A stretch of DNA of 64,000 bases from an uncultured Pelagibacteraceae bacterium (GCA_902524235.1 CABZCF010000002.1:62001-126000), one strand, 5' to 3'. Counted from the first letter of the stretch, positions 45,052 to 53,765 are shown. Made by a program: numbers and translations. Notes: generated by a model not told the origin, from the sequence alone.

Positions 45052-46338
45052 TTAAAGTAATCTAATTAAAGTAGGATATTTTAAAATATTTTTGCTTTTA
45101 GAAATTGCTTTTATACAATGTTGAGCATCTAATTCCTTAGATTTATGAGTGATTATAACAATAGAAGCAGTTTTATTTTTATAATTTGGAATTTGTATAA
45201 GTCTTTCTACAGATATATTTTTTAACGCTAATCGATTTGTAATTTGTGCTAATACACCTGGTTTATCCATAACTTCAAATCTTAAATACAAAGAATTAAT
45301 ATAATTATCATAATTAAACACTTTAATTGACTTTCTTTTAATATTTGGAATTCCAAAAGGAAATTTAATATTACCTCTTAATATTGATAACAAATCTGAC
45401 ATAAGAGCAGATGATGTTGGGCCTGGTCCTGCACCCTCACCTTGCAACACGCTTTCACCAACAGGTTCGCCTTCCGTAATAACAGCATTCATAACTCCAT
45501 TAACATTACCTATATATGAGTCTTTATTTACTAAACAGGGATGCACTCTTTCAAACAATTTACCATCTACAATTTCTGATATACCTAACAACTTTATTCT
45601 AAAATTTAATTTATTTGATATTTCTACATCTTTAAGTGAAATATTTTCAATCCCTTCCATTAGGCATTCTTTTTTTGAAATTTTGTTATTGAAAGCTAAC
45701 GCAGATAATATTCTAACTTTAGCGAAAGCATCATAACCATTAAGATCAAGTTTGGGGTTGCCTGGCTCAGCATAACCTAATTTTTGTGCTTGTTTTAAAA
45801 CATATTTGAATTGATTATTTGATTTTTCCATTTGAGAAAGAATATAGTTACATGTTCCATTCAATATTCCATAAACTTTAAATATCTTATTTGTCGCCAA
45901 ACCCTCTTTTATAGTTCTAAGTATTGGAATACCTCCGGCAACAGATGCTTCAAATTCTAAATTTACCTTATGTTTTTCAGCTAATTCTGATAGATAATCA
46001 CCATGTTTTGCAATAAGTGCCTTATTAGGTGTTACAACGTGAACTTTGTTTCTTATAGCTTTTTCGACAACTTTTTTAGAAATACCTCCTGACAAACCAA
46101 TAGACTCGAACAAAACATCAATTTTTTCAAATTTAAATATATCTAGAGGATTTTTATAAAATATTTTTTTATTAATTTTATATTTTCTTTTTTTATTTAT
46201 ATTTTTTGCTGATATTGCAACAATATTAATATGTTTACCAGTTTTAAGCTCAATATCCTTTTTTTTAGAATTAAGTTCATGGAGAAGATAATTTCCAATT
46301 TGTCCCAATCCTACAACTGCAATATTTATTTTTCTCAT
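45052..46338 (-). CDS. hom: Homoserine dehydrogenase
   Basis: The 428-residue enzyme reduces aspartate semialdehyde to homoserine, the branch point to threonine and methionine. It has the Rossmann start INIAVVGLGQIGNYLL, VVTPNKALIAKHGDYL, EASVAGGIPILRTI, LNGTCNYILSQM, GYAEPGNPKLDLNGYDA and a C-terminal ACT domain (about 350-428, RFEVMDKPGVLAQIT) for feedback control by threonine. It overlaps the small lipoprotein gene by 4 bp. Its product can feed the metY route at 48.6 kb after O-acetylation. Confidence 0.95.
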   Translation of the reverse strand: MRKINIAVVGLGQIGNYLLHELNSKKKDIELKTGKHINIVAISAKNINKKRKYKINKKIFYKNPLDIFKFEKIDVLFESIGLSGGISKKVVEKAIRNKVHVVTPNKALIAKHGDYLSELAEKHKVNLEFEASVAGGIPILRTIKEGLATNKIFKVYGILNGTCNYILSQMEKSNNQFKYVLKQAQKLGYAEPGNPKLDLNGYDAFAKVRILSALAFNNKISKKECLMEGIENISLKDVEISNKLNFRIKLLGISEIVDGKLFERVHPCLVNKDSYIGNVNGVMNAVITEGEPVGESVLQGEGAGPGPTSSALMSDLLSILRGNIKFPFGIPNIKRKSIKVFNYDNYINSLYLRFEVMDKPGVLAQITNRLALKNISVERLIQIPNYKNKTASIVIITHKSKELDAQHCIKAISKSKNILKYPTLIRLL

Positions 46339-46547
46339 TTATTTATGTTAGGAAATTTATTATTTTTTGAGTAATTTAAAAGCTTATTTTTATATACTTT
46401 AAAACTATCATTCTCTGAGATACTTAAATTACCAAGATTTGACATTACGTTTTGTTTTGTTTTTTGCCGAAATATATTAGATGAGTAATCAATTGAGCAA
46501 TTTGCAATTATCAAAAATAAAAAAAAATAGTAAATTAGATTAATCAT
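46335..46547 (-). CDS. Small putative lipoprotein, 70 residues, unknown function
   Basis: The product has an N-terminal hydrophobic stretch (LIYYFFLFLIIANC) ending in Cys17, a weak lipobox because Asn precedes the Cys. A polar Asn/Lys/Ser-rich tail without recognisable domain follows. It overlaps argC upstream and hom downstream by 4 bp each (ATGA junctions), so it is translationally wedged between two amino acid biosynthesis genes. I do not recognise a family. Confidence 0.6.
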   Translation of the reverse strand: MINLIYYFFLFLIIANCSIDYSSNIFRQKTKQNVMSNLGNLSISENDSFKVYKNKLLNYSKNNKFPNINK

Positions 46548-47566
46548 TTAAAACCTTCATTAAATTTAAAATTATATAAAATATTAAAGTTTTGAACAGC
46601 TTGGCCTGCCCCACCCTTAATTAAATTATCGATAACACATACTATAATTGCTTTATTTTTTTCTTTTGATTTGCATACAGATATTTCACAAAAATTTGTG
46701 TTAATAACTGAACTTGTGCTTAATAAAGAATCTTTTTGTTTAATTTTAATGAATTCATTTAACTTATAATATTTTTTTAATTCATTAATAATTGTTGATA
46801 GATTTATTTTCTTATTTAAATCAAAATATATATTAGTAATTATTCCTCTAAACATTGGGGAAATGCTTGGTGTAAAAGTAAAATCGACTTTACTTTTAGA
46901 TACTAAATTTAATTCTTGTTGTATTTCAGCATTATGTTTATGATTAGAAATTCCATAAACACTCATCGACTTTAGTAAATTTATTTTTTTGTATTTTTTA
47001 AATACACCTCTACCGCCTCCAGAATATCCAGATTTTGCATCTATTATAATATTTTTATTACTAATTAAATTTTTTTTTAATAAGGGTATTAGGGGTAATA
47101 AAATAGAAGTCGGATAACACCCTGGACAAGATATAATATTATATTTTTTTATTTCAGGACCTTTGATTTCTGGAAGAGCATAAATACTATCTTTAATTTT
47201 TTTCGGTGCTTTATGTTTAATTTTGTACCATTTTTTGTAATCGTTATAATTTAAAAGTCTAAAATCTCCGGATAAATCAATTAATTTTTGTTTATCAGAC
47301 AAAAATTTTGAAATCTTTTGTGCGTCTCCATTTGGTAAAGCACTAAAAACTATATCTATTTTATTTAAATACTTTTTATTAAATTTAGATATTTTTGGTA
47401 ACTTGTATTTCTTAAAATACTTATCAAAAGTTGAAAGCTTTTTGCCTACACTTTTGTAACCACACAAATATCTGATCTTGACTTTGCTATGATTTAAAAG
47501 AAGCTTAACTAATTCTAAACCAATGTAGCCATTAGAACCAAGAATTAAAACATTAATATTATTCAT
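46544..47566 (-). CDS. argC: N-acetyl-gamma-glutamyl-phosphate reductase
   Basis: The 340-residue enzyme carries out the third step of arginine synthesis. It has the NADP-binding start INVLILGSNGYIGLELVKLL, VFSALPNGDAQ, the catalytic Cys in ISCPGCYPTSILLPL, and SGYSGGGRGV. It lies 33 bp downstream of rpsI on the same strand, the usual rplM-rpsI-argC order in alphaproteobacteria, and overlaps the small lipoprotein gene by 4 bp. Confidence 0.94.
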   Translation of the reverse strand: MNNINVLILGSNGYIGLELVKLLLNHSKVKIRYLCGYKSVGKKLSTFDKYFKKYKLPKISKFNKKYLNKIDIVFSALPNGDAQKISKFLSDKQKLIDLSGDFRLLNYNDYKKWYKIKHKAPKKIKDSIYALPEIKGPEIKKYNIISCPGCYPTSILLPLIPLLKKNLISNKNIIIDAKSGYSGGGRGVFKKYKKINLLKSMSVYGISNHKHNAEIQQELNLVSKSKVDFTFTPSISPMFRGIITNIYFDLNKKINLSTIINELKKYYKLNEFIKIKQKDSLLSTSSVINTNFCEISVCKSKEKNKAIIVCVIDNLIKGGAGQAVQNFNILYNFKFNEGFK

Positions 47567-47599
47567 TATAATAGATATAAAAGAAATTTAATTAAAAAA

Positions 47600-47989
47600 C
47601 TATCTTTTAGAAAATTGAAAACTTCTTCTTGCTTTTCTGTGACCATATTTTTTTCTTTCAACAGATCTAGAATCTCTTGTGGTCAGTTTTTCTTTCTTTA
47701 ATGTAGATTTTAAATTTTCATCATACAATAGTATAGCTTTGGATATTCCGTGTACCATTGCTCCTGCTTGACCAGTCATACCTCCCCCAATAACTTTACA
47801 AGTCACGTCATAGTCTGTTACCTGATTAATTATTTCAAAAGGTCTTGTGATTTGCATTTGATGATTTGGTCTTTTAAAATATTCTTTAAAATTTTTTCCA
47901 TTTACTGATATCTTCCCCGAACCCTTAGATAACCAAACTTTTGCTATAGATGTTTTTCTTTTACCAGTAGCGTATTTTGAATTTTCCAT
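47600..47989 (-). CDS. rpsI: 30S ribosomal protein S9
   Basis: The 129-residue protein has YATGKRKTSIAKVWLSKGSG near the start, GGGMTGQAGAMVHGI in the middle and ends with KYGHRKARRSFQFSKR, whose basic tail reaches the decoding centre and P-site tRNA. It follows rplM by 2 bp. Confidence 0.97.
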   Translation of the reverse strand: MENSKYATGKRKTSIAKVWLSKGSGKISVNGKNFKEYFKRPNHQMQITRPFEIINQVTDYDVTCKVIGGGMTGQAGAMVHGISKAILLYDENLKSTLKKEKLTTRDSRSVERKKYGHRKARRSFQFSKR

Positions 47990-47991
47990 TT

Positions 47992-48450
47992 TTAACTTTT
48001 AATTAGGTTTTTTTTATTAAGTGATAAAATATCTAATATTTTTGGATTTTGAGCTGAGTGTGGATGATTGTCTCCAACATACATTTTAAGTTTTGTTAAT
48101 TGTTTTTTTGCCAAAGGTCCTCCTGGCAACATTCTTTTAACCGCTAGTCTTAAGATTTCATCAGGTTTCTTTTTTGACAATCTTAATGGAGTAGTTTCTT
48201 TAATTCCACCTGGATATCCTGTGTGTCTATAGTATTTTTTGTTTTCAAATTTATTACCAGTAAACTTTAAATTTTCAATATTCTTTACTACAACAAAATC
48301 TCCGTTATCCATGTGAGGTGTAAAATTAGTTTTGTTTTTACCTCTTATTATTTTTGAAATAACTGTAGCTAATCTTCCAACAATGGCATTTGAAGCATCA
48401 ATTTCGTACCACTCGCTTTTTAACTCACTTTTTTTTAAAAATTTTGACAT
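47992..48450 (-). CDS. rplM: 50S ribosomal protein L13
   Basis: The 152-residue protein has WYEIDASNAIVGRLATVIS, GDFVVVKNIENLKFTGNK, YYRHTGYPGGIKE and VKRMLPGGPLAKKQL, the standard L13 pattern. It is co-transcribed with rpsI. The 146-bp gap to metY on the other strand must hold its promoter. A 7-bp inverted repeat lies 9-29 bp before its start. Confidence 0.97.
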   Translation of the reverse strand: MSKFLKKSELKSEWYEIDASNAIVGRLATVISKIIRGKNKTNFTPHMDNGDFVVVKNIENLKFTGNKFENKKYYRHTGYPGGIKETTPLRLSKKKPDEILRLAVKRMLPGGPLAKKQLTKLKMYVGDNHPHSAQNPKILDILSLNKKNLIKS

Positions 48451-48459
48451 AAATGCGGG

Positions 48460-48480
48460 ATTAATACTTGATCTATTAAT
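48460..48480 (-). promoter_or_regulatory. Inverted repeat in the rplM leader
   Basis: ATTAATA (48460-48466) and TATTAAT (48474-48480) are perfect inverted repeats around a 7-bp centre, just upstream of the rplM start. It may be a leader hairpin or a DNA-binding site. All arm pairs are A-T, so chance is possible. Confidence 0.3.
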
Positions 48481-48488
48481 AAAGTCAA

Positions 48489-48517
48489 TTGTTGGTTTAA
48501 TTAAAAAAAACTATATT
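48489..48517 (+). promoter_or_regulatory. Possible promoter for the metY riboswitch transcript
   Basis: TATATT (48512-48517) is a fair -10, with TTGTTG (48489-48494) 17 bp upstream as a weak -35. A start about 7 nt downstream falls at 48523-48525, the first bases of the riboswitch P1 stem. Confidence 0.4.
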
Positions 48518-48522
48518 TTAGT

Positions 48523-48590
48523 GGACTTTTTTAACCTTGAACCTAGTACAAAATTTATAATAGAATTACAATTTAAAAAAGTCAAAGGAG
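48523..48590 (+). promoter_or_regulatory. SAM-V type S-adenosylmethionine riboswitch controlling metY
   Basis: An 11-bp stem is formed by GACTTTTTTAA (48524-48534) and TTAAAAAAGTC (48573-48583). Directly after the left arm comes CCTTGAACC, whose CCTT can pair with AAGG (48585-48588) in the Shine-Dalgarno sequence AAAGGAG. This gives an H-type pseudoknot that hides the ribosome-binding site 8 nt before the metY ATG. This layout, the loop sequence CCTTGAACCTAGTACAAAA and the position before metY match the SAM-V class described in Pelagibacter and marine metagenomes. SAM binding should switch off translation. Confidence 0.85.
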
Positions 48591-48596
48591 ATAATA

Positions 48597-49922
48597 ATGT
48601 CTAAATCAAAAAACCCAGAGACTATAGCCTTACACGGAGGAGATTATAGAAGCGATCCCTCCACTACTGCTGTAGCGGTACCAATATACAGAACAACCTC
48701 ATATCAGTTTAATAATACTGATCATGCTGCAAATTTATTTGGTCTAAAAGAATTTGGTAACATTTATACTAGAATAATGAACCCAACAAATGATGTTTTA
48801 GAAAAAAGAGTTGCTGCATTAGAAAATGGCCTAGCTTGCGTTACAGTAGGTTCTGGTCAAGCTGCATCTACATTCGCAATTATGAATGTTTGTCAGTCAG
48901 GGGATAATTTTATAAGTTCTACAGATCTTTATGGTGGAACTGTAAACTTATTTACTCATACACTTAAAAAACTTGGAATAGAATGTAGATATGCAGATCC
49001 ATCTGATCCAAAAAACTTTGAAAAGTTAGTTGATGAGAAAACTCGTTGTTTTTACGCAGAAACGCTTCCTAATCCTTATTTAAGAGTATTTCCGATTAAG
49101 GAAGTATCGGATATTGGAAGAAAACATAATATCCCACTTATAATGGATAATACTGCGGCACCAGTTATTTGTAAGCCATTAGATCACGGAGCAGCTGTTG
49201 TTGTTCATTCGTTAACTAAATTTATTGGAGGTCATGGAACTGTAATCGGTGGATGTTTAGTAGATGGTGGTAATTTTGATTGGACTACTGATCCAAAAAG
49301 GCAACCGTTATTTAATGAACCTGATGCAAGTTATGGAGGTGCTGTATGGGGAGAGGTAGTACCACAATTAACTGGGGCAAACGTAGCTTTTGCAGTCAGA
49401 GCGAGAGTATGTTTATTACGTGATTTAGGTGCACCGTTAGCTCCTGATAATGCCTGGGGAATAATTCAAGGACTTGAAACTGCTCCTCTTAGAATGAAAC
49501 AGCATTGTTCAAATGCTGAAAAAGTTGTTGATTTTTTATCAAAACATAAGAGCGTGACCAGAGTTATATATCCAACTCTTCATAAAGGAGCTGTTGGAGA
49601 TAGGGCAAAAAAATATTTCAAAGGTGGAAATGGAGCTCTAGTAGGAATAGAGGTAAAAGGAGGAGTTGAAGCTGGTAAGAAATTTATTGAAGCTCTTAAA
49701 ATGTTCTACCATGTTGCAAATATTGGTGATGCAAGAAGTCTAGCTATACACCCAGCCACTACTACACATAGTCAGTTAACTGAAGAAGAGCTGTTAGCTG
49801 CCGGTGTAACACCTGGTTATGTTAGATTATCAATTGGTATAGAACATCCTGATGATATAATTGCTGATTTAGAGCAAGCATTAACCGCATCAGGCAAACC
49901 AGGTTTAAAAGCAGTTAGTTAG
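48597..49922 (+). CDS. metY: O-acetylhomoserine (thiol)-lyase / Cys-Met metabolism PLP enzyme
   Basis: The 441-residue PLP enzyme has ALHGGDYRSDPSTTAVAVPI, YTRIMNPTNDVLEKRVAALE, the PLP-Lys in VHSLTKFIGGHG (about residue 207) and DARSLAIHPATTTHSQL, the pattern of O-acetylhomoserine sulfhydrylase. It makes homocysteine directly from O-acetylhomoserine and sulfide (or methionine from methanethiol). Its initiation region is controlled by the SAM-V riboswitch. Codon use and composition look richer in G+C than most neighbours, suggesting high expression. The end overlaps the convergent ctaA by 8 bp. Confidence 0.93.
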   Translation: MSKSKNPETIALHGGDYRSDPSTTAVAVPIYRTTSYQFNNTDHAANLFGLKEFGNIYTRIMNPTNDVLEKRVAALENGLACVTVGSGQAASTFAIMNVCQSGDNFISSTDLYGGTVNLFTHTLKKLGIECRYADPSDPKNFEKLVDEKTRCFYAETLPNPYLRVFPIKEVSDIGRKHNIPLIMDNTAAPVICKPLDHGAAVVVHSLTKFIGGHGTVIGGCLVDGGNFDWTTDPKRQPLFNEPDASYGGAVWGEVVPQLTGANVAFAVRARVCLLRDLGAPLAPDNAWGIIQGLETAPLRMKQHCSNAEKVVDFLSKHKSVTRVIYPTLHKGAVGDRAKKYFKGGNGALVGIEVKGGVEAGKKFIEALKMFYHVANIGDARSLAIHPATTTHSQLTEEELLAAGVTPGYVRLSIGIEHPDDIIADLEQALTASGKPGLKAVS

Positions 49923-50931
49923 TTTTTAAATTTTTATAAAGCAAATAAATACTCGAACTAACTAAAAATATAGAACTTATTTGGTGCATAGATGCGAATC
50001 CAATCTGTGCACCATATAATAAAGTAAATATTCCAAGAACAATTTGTATTAATAATAGAACACCAAGTAAATAAACAACGTTTTTTAAACCAAAGATATT
50101 ATTTTTATAAATTTTGTACAGAATAATCATATAAAAAATTATGATTAAATATGCAAGATTTCTATGCATAAACTGAACTAATGATGGATCATTAAATGCT
50201 GAAATTTTAAATATATTTAATATAACATTATCGTCAGGAAAATAAGAATTACCCATTAGTGGCCATGAATTGTATATAGTGCCAGCATCCATTCCAGAAA
50301 CAAAAGCTCCTATTGAAATTTGTACAAATATAAGAATTAAAAAAATAAAAGGAAAAAAAAAGTTTAAACGTTTTTCTGGAACTTTAATTTCCTTTAATTT
50401 AAGATAATTCCAAAAAATTAAAGAGAGTATTAAAAAGGCTATTAATAAATGTAATGAAAGTCTATAGTGACTCACATCAACCCTATCAACAAGACCACTT
50501 GAAACCATGTACCATCCTATAAATCCCTGAAAACAAATTAGAAAAAATATTATATATAAATTAATAAGATATTTAAATTTTATCTTAAAAGAAAAATAAA
50601 TTAATGGAATTAAATAAGCTAGACCTATTAATCTTCCTAAAAATCTATGTATCCACTCCCACCAAAAAATAATTTTAAATTCGTTCATAGTCATAGAATA
50701 ATTTTGTAACTTAAATTCAGGTATTTCCTTGTACAAGTTAAAATAATGAACCCAATCATTTTCATTTAATGGTGGTAAAATACCAGAAAATAATTGCCAT
50801 TTAGTTATAGAAAGACCAGAGTCGGTTAGCCTAGTAAGTCCACCCACAATAATCATAATTGATATAAGCCAAAACATAGAACCTAACCATAAAGAAATAT
50901 AGACTTTTAATTTTGAATTATCTATGTACAT
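49915..50931 (-). CDS. ctaA: Heme A synthase (COX15/CtaA type 2)
   Basis: The 338-residue membrane protein has eight predicted helices and the motifs GGLTRLTDSGLSITKWQ, EWIHRFLGRLIGLAYLIP, DVSHYRLSLHLLIAF, MHRNLAYLIIIFY and GFASMHQISSIFLV, which carry the heme-ligating histidines. It oxidises heme O to heme A for cytochrome aa3 oxidase. It is divergent from the chorismate mutase gene, and its 3' end overlaps metY. Confidence 0.94.
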   Translation of the reverse strand: MYIDNSKLKVYISLWLGSMFWLISIMIIVGGLTRLTDSGLSITKWQLFSGILPPLNENDWVHYFNLYKEIPEFKLQNYSMTMNEFKIIFWWEWIHRFLGRLIGLAYLIPLIYFSFKIKFKYLINLYIIFFLICFQGFIGWYMVSSGLVDRVDVSHYRLSLHLLIAFLILSLIFWNYLKLKEIKVPEKRLNFFFPFIFLILIFVQISIGAFVSGMDAGTIYNSWPLMGNSYFPDDNVILNIFKISAFNDPSLVQFMHRNLAYLIIIFYMIILYKIYKNNIFGLKNVVYLLGVLLLIQIVLGIFTLLYGAQIGFASMHQISSIFLVSSSIYLLYKNLKTN

Positions 50932-50974
50932 AGTCAGTTTGATATAATAAATTTATATAATTCCAATTGAATAA

Positions 50975-51265
50975 ATGTCGCCTATTAAAAAAAAAAAATT
51001 AAATAAATTGAGAAATGAGCTTGATTCTCTAGATAATACATTACTAAAGATTATTAAAAAAAGAACAGCAATTGTTAACCAGGTTTTAAAACTTAAAGAC
51101 TACAAGTATCAAATAGTTGATAAGAAAAGAATAAAAATAATCTTGAACAGAATAAAAAAAAAATCAATTAAAAATAAAATTGATCCAAAAATAACTAATA
51201 ATATTTGGAAAAACATGATTAAATCATACATTGATTATGAAAGAAGAAATTTTAAAAGTAAGTAA
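50975..51265 (+). CDS. Chorismate mutase (AroQ class, stand-alone)
   Basis: The 96-residue all-helical protein has LNKLRNELDSLDNTLLKIIKKR and VNQVLKLKDYK, the two active-site helices of AroQ mutases, with the terminal helix KNMIKSYIDYERRN. It converts chorismate to prephenate for Phe and Tyr synthesis. Its stop codon is directly next to the stop of the convergent rpmG gene (51265/51266) with no base between them. Confidence 0.88.
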   Translation: MSPIKKKKLNKLRNELDSLDNTLLKIIKKRTAIVNQVLKLKDYKYQIVDKKRIKIILNRIKKKSIKNKIDPKITNNIWKNMIKSYIDYERRNFKSK

Positions 51266-51457
51266 TTATTTACTGTGAGGTGGCAATTTTTTTTCCACAA
51301 ACATCTCGTGTTTTCTAGTACTTGGATTGTACTTTTTAGCTTTTAATTTAATCTTAGCCTTTTCTCCACCAGCAGGTTTTTTTACATAATAAAAAAAGGG
51401 ACTATCTGGTTTTGACTCAGGGACTAATCTAACTTTAACGTGTGTTTTTTTTGCCAT
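51266..51457 (-). CDS. rpmG: 50S ribosomal protein L33 (zinc-independent form)
   Basis: The 63-residue protein has KKTHVKVRLVPESKPDSPFF, YVKKPAGGEKAKIKLKAKKY and NPSTRKHEMFVEKKL. The C+ zinc-binding CxxC pairs are absent, so this is the C- form. It is a little longer than most L33 proteins. It follows the merR-like gene by zero bases on the minus strand. Confidence 0.93.
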   Translation of the reverse strand: MAKKTHVKVRLVPESKPDSPFFYYVKKPAGGEKAKIKLKAKKYNPSTRKHEMFVEKKLPPHSK

Positions 51458-51820
51458 TTAATTCTTTTTTAATTCTTTAATTAATTTAGATATTTTTTTT
51501 AATTTAATTTTAATTTTTTCAGAATTATTTATATTTGAAATATTGTTTTCGTCAACTAGTGTTTTCTCTGAATTAATTTGATTTTTTGCACCCTCTATAG
51601 TCATGCCTTTTTCTTTTAAAAGAAATTTAATTTTTTTTAAAATCTTTATAGTTTCAATACTGTAGTATCTTCTAGAATTAAATATTTTAGGTTTAACAAT
51701 TTTGAATTGTTTTTCCCAAAATCTTAATGTATGAGTATTTGGTTTTCCGTCGTTTTTTTTTAAATCTAAAATAATAGCAACCTCTCCAATAGTTTTGTAT
51801 TTTTGATTATTGTTGTTCAC
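51458..51820 (-). CDS. MerR-family regulator, short form without effector domain
   Basis: The 120-residue protein has the MerR winged helix: YKTIGEVAIILDLK, THTLRFWEKQF and SRRYYSIETIKILKKIKFLL, followed by a Lys/Asn-rich tail without metal-binding cysteines. This short type regularly follows ihfA in alphaproteobacteria; its target is not known from sequence. It overlaps ihfA by 14 bp. Confidence 0.88.
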   Translation of the reverse strand: MNNNNQKYKTIGEVAIILDLKKNDGKPNTHTLRFWEKQFKIVKPKIFNSRRYYSIETIKILKKIKFLLKEKGMTIEGAKNQINSEKTLVDENNISNINNSEKIKIKLKKISKLIKELKKN

Positions 51821-52103
51821 TATTTATATATTTTTTAAAATCTTTAGATGCCTTAAATATTATAACATTTCTTGAACTTATGGTTGCTTTTTCTTTAGTT
51901 TTAGGGTTTCTGCCAATTCTCTCTTTTTTTTTTTTTAGAAAAAAGGTTCCAAAACCAGATATTTTAACTTTTTGATTTTTAATCAAATTTTCTAATAATA
52001 TGTCAAAAAAATCGTCAATTAGTGCTTCGCAAATTTTTTTTGAATAACCTATTTGCATATATATAGAGTTTATTATTTTTTTTTTAGTGAGGTTATCTCT
52101 CAT
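51807..52103 (-). CDS. ihfA: Integration host factor subunit alpha
   Basis: The 98-residue DNABII protein begins LTKKKIINSIYMQIGYSKK and contains KVKISGFGTFFLKKKKERIG and the DNA-intercalating arm RNPKTKEKATISSRNVIIF. It bends DNA in recombination, replication and transcription. It sits 1 bp after plsX and overlaps the merR-like gene. IHF could also assist the tyrosine recombinase at 33.6 kb, which is speculation. Confidence 0.92.
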   Translation of the reverse strand: MRDNLTKKKIINSIYMQIGYSKKICEALIDDFFDILLENLIKNQKVKISGFGTFFLKKKKERIGRNPKTKEKATISSRNVIIFKASKDFKKYINSEQQ

Positions 52104-52104
52104 A

Positions 52105-53109
52105 TTATAAAATATTATTTTTAATCTTTTCTATCAATTTACCCTCAATAATTTTTTCACATACTCCTAGAGAGTTTGCAAATCCAATATAATCAGTTCC
52201 TCCATGACTTTTTATCACTGGTGAATTAAGTCCAAGAAGTATTGCTCCATTATATAGTCTAGGATCTAATTTTTCTTTAAACTTTTTTAAATTTTTAATA
52301 TTTAGAAAAGAAGAAATTTTTCCTATTATATTTCCACTTAATGCATTTTTTAATTCATTTGTTATAAAATTTGCAGTTCCTTCAGCTGTTTTTAAAGCTA
52401 CGTTACCAGTAAATCCATCAGTAACAATAACATTTACATTACCATCCATGATTTGATTACCTTCTATATAGCCACAAAAATCGTATATAGGATTTTTTTT
52501 ATTTGAAAGTTCTTTATATGTATTTTTAATTGTTGAATTTCCTTTTATTTCCTCTGAACCAATATTTAATAACGAAACTTTGGAAGCCTCATGTGGAAAT
52601 AAAGATTTATGTAAAGCTGCACCCATCAAACTAAAATCAATTAAATTTTTTTCATTACACTCTACGTTAGCTCCTAAATCTAAAACAACATTCATACCAA
52701 TTTTATTAGGCCACAATGCTGATAAGGCTGGCTTATCAATGTTTTCAATCATGGGTATGTTTAATTTAGCAATGACAAAAAGTGCTCCTGTGTTACCTGC
52801 AGATACTACAACATCAGATTCTTTACACTTAACACTATCAATTGCTTTCCACATACTAGTATTCTTTCCTTTTTTTGCAGCTGAAAGAGCAGTGTCTTCA
52901 TTAGATATTTTTTCTTTAGTATCGAATAGTTTATAATTTTGTTTTATTGGATATTTTTTTATATATTCTGAGATTTTATCTAAATCACCAAAAATATTAT
53001 ATACTATTGCTTCTTTCTTTTTAGAATGCAAAGAAATACCTCTGATAACTTTTTCAGGAGAATTATCTCCACCCATTGCATCTACTGCAATTCTAATTGG
53101 AGTTAACAT
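52105..53109 (-). CDS. plsX: Phosphate acyltransferase PlsX
   Basis: The 334-residue enzyme makes acyl-phosphate from acyl-ACP for phosphatidic acid synthesis. It has RIAVDAMGGDNSPEKVIRG, VVSAGNTGALFVIAK, VTDGFTGNVALKTAEG and KSHGGTDYIGFANSLGVCE. Length is normal. In most alphaproteobacteria fabH lies between plsX and ihfA, but here ihfA follows after 1 bp, so fabH is missing from this site. rpmF is just upstream. Confidence 0.95.
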   Translation of the reverse strand: MLTPIRIAVDAMGGDNSPEKVIRGISLHSKKKEAIVYNIFGDLDKISEYIKKYPIKQNYKLFDTKEKISNEDTALSAAKKGKNTSMWKAIDSVKCKESDVVVSAGNTGALFVIAKLNIPMIENIDKPALSALWPNKIGMNVVLDLGANVECNEKNLIDFSLMGAALHKSLFPHEASKVSLLNIGSEEIKGNSTIKNTYKELSNKKNPIYDFCGYIEGNQIMDGNVNVIVTDGFTGNVALKTAEGTANFITNELKNALSGNIIGKISSFLNIKNLKKFKEKLDPRLYNGAILLGLNSPVIKSHGGTDYIGFANSLGVCEKIIEGKLIEKIKNNIL

Positions 53110-53112
53110 ATT

Positions 53113-53292
53113 TTACTCTTTGGGGTCTAAAACTTGTCTACCTTTATAAAAACCAGTTTTTAAATCCATATGGTGAGACAGCCTATATTCACCACTTTTT
53201 TTATCTTCAATAATATTTTTTGAAGAATGTCGTATATGAGATCTTCTCTTCCCAGTTCTAGATTTAGTTGTTTTTCGTTTTGGTACAGCCAT
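53113..53292 (-). CDS. rpmF: 50S ribosomal protein L32
   Basis: A 59-residue frame from ATG at 53292 to TAA at 53115-53113 starts [20 protein letters not shown], the L32 signature, and ends [13 protein letters not shown]. The zinc-binding cysteines of the C+ form are absent. rpmF-plsX is the conserved order in most bacteria. It lies 3 bp before plsX and 2 bp after the chaperone gene. Confidence 0.95.
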   Translation of the reverse strand: MAVPKRKTTKSRTGKRRSHIRHSSKNIIEDKKSGEYRLSHHMDLKTGFYKGRQVLDPKE

Positions 53293-53294
53293 AA

Positions 53295-53765
53295 TTAAAC
53301 TTCCAATTTTATTATATTGTTTAAGAATGAATTTAAAGAGTTTTTTTTTAACAAATTTATATATTTATCAAAATAATCAACAAAAAAAGCTGTATTTGAG
53401 TTCATATCAACATAATTTAAAAAAAATTCTTTTTTGTTGTTATTATCTTTCTCTTCCCAATCCTCTATTTCTAATATTAGTTTATGAAATAAATTTAAGT
53501 AATTCTTCATTTTTTTATTGATTGAAACGTCGCCATAGCCGATTTCTCTAATAGAAATTTCTAGTTGCCTAAAATTATAATCATATATTTTTTGTAATAA
53601 CTTTTTTTCCTCACTCTTGTATATTTTAAGAAAAAATGCAAAATGAATAAGATAAAATGTTAATCTTATTGAAAAAGTTTCCTCACTATTAATATTTTTA
53701 TATAATAATTTATTTCTAGTTAAATTAATTAAATTATTGTAAATATTAAGGTAATTATCACTCAT
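53295..53765 (-). CDS. Ubiquinol-cytochrome c chaperone (CBP3-like)
   Basis: The 156-residue protein has [17 protein letters not shown] and [24 protein letters not shown], read here as two short segments, that match the CBP3/UQCC1 family (REMGxGDxxVxKxMK). The family assists assembly of the cytochrome bc1 complex. It commonly sits beside bamE and the rpmF-plsX block in alphaproteobacteria. Its ATG and the bamE ATG are back to back with no base between them (CATATG). Confidence 0.85.
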   Translation of the reverse strand: MSDNYLNIYNNLINLTRNKLLYKNINSEETFSIRLTFYLIHFAFFLKIYKSEEKKLLQKIYDYNFRQLEISIREIGYGDVSINKKMKNYLNLFHKLILEIEDWEEKDNNNKKEFFLNYVDMNSNTAFFVDYFDKYINLLKKNSLNSFLNNIIKLEV

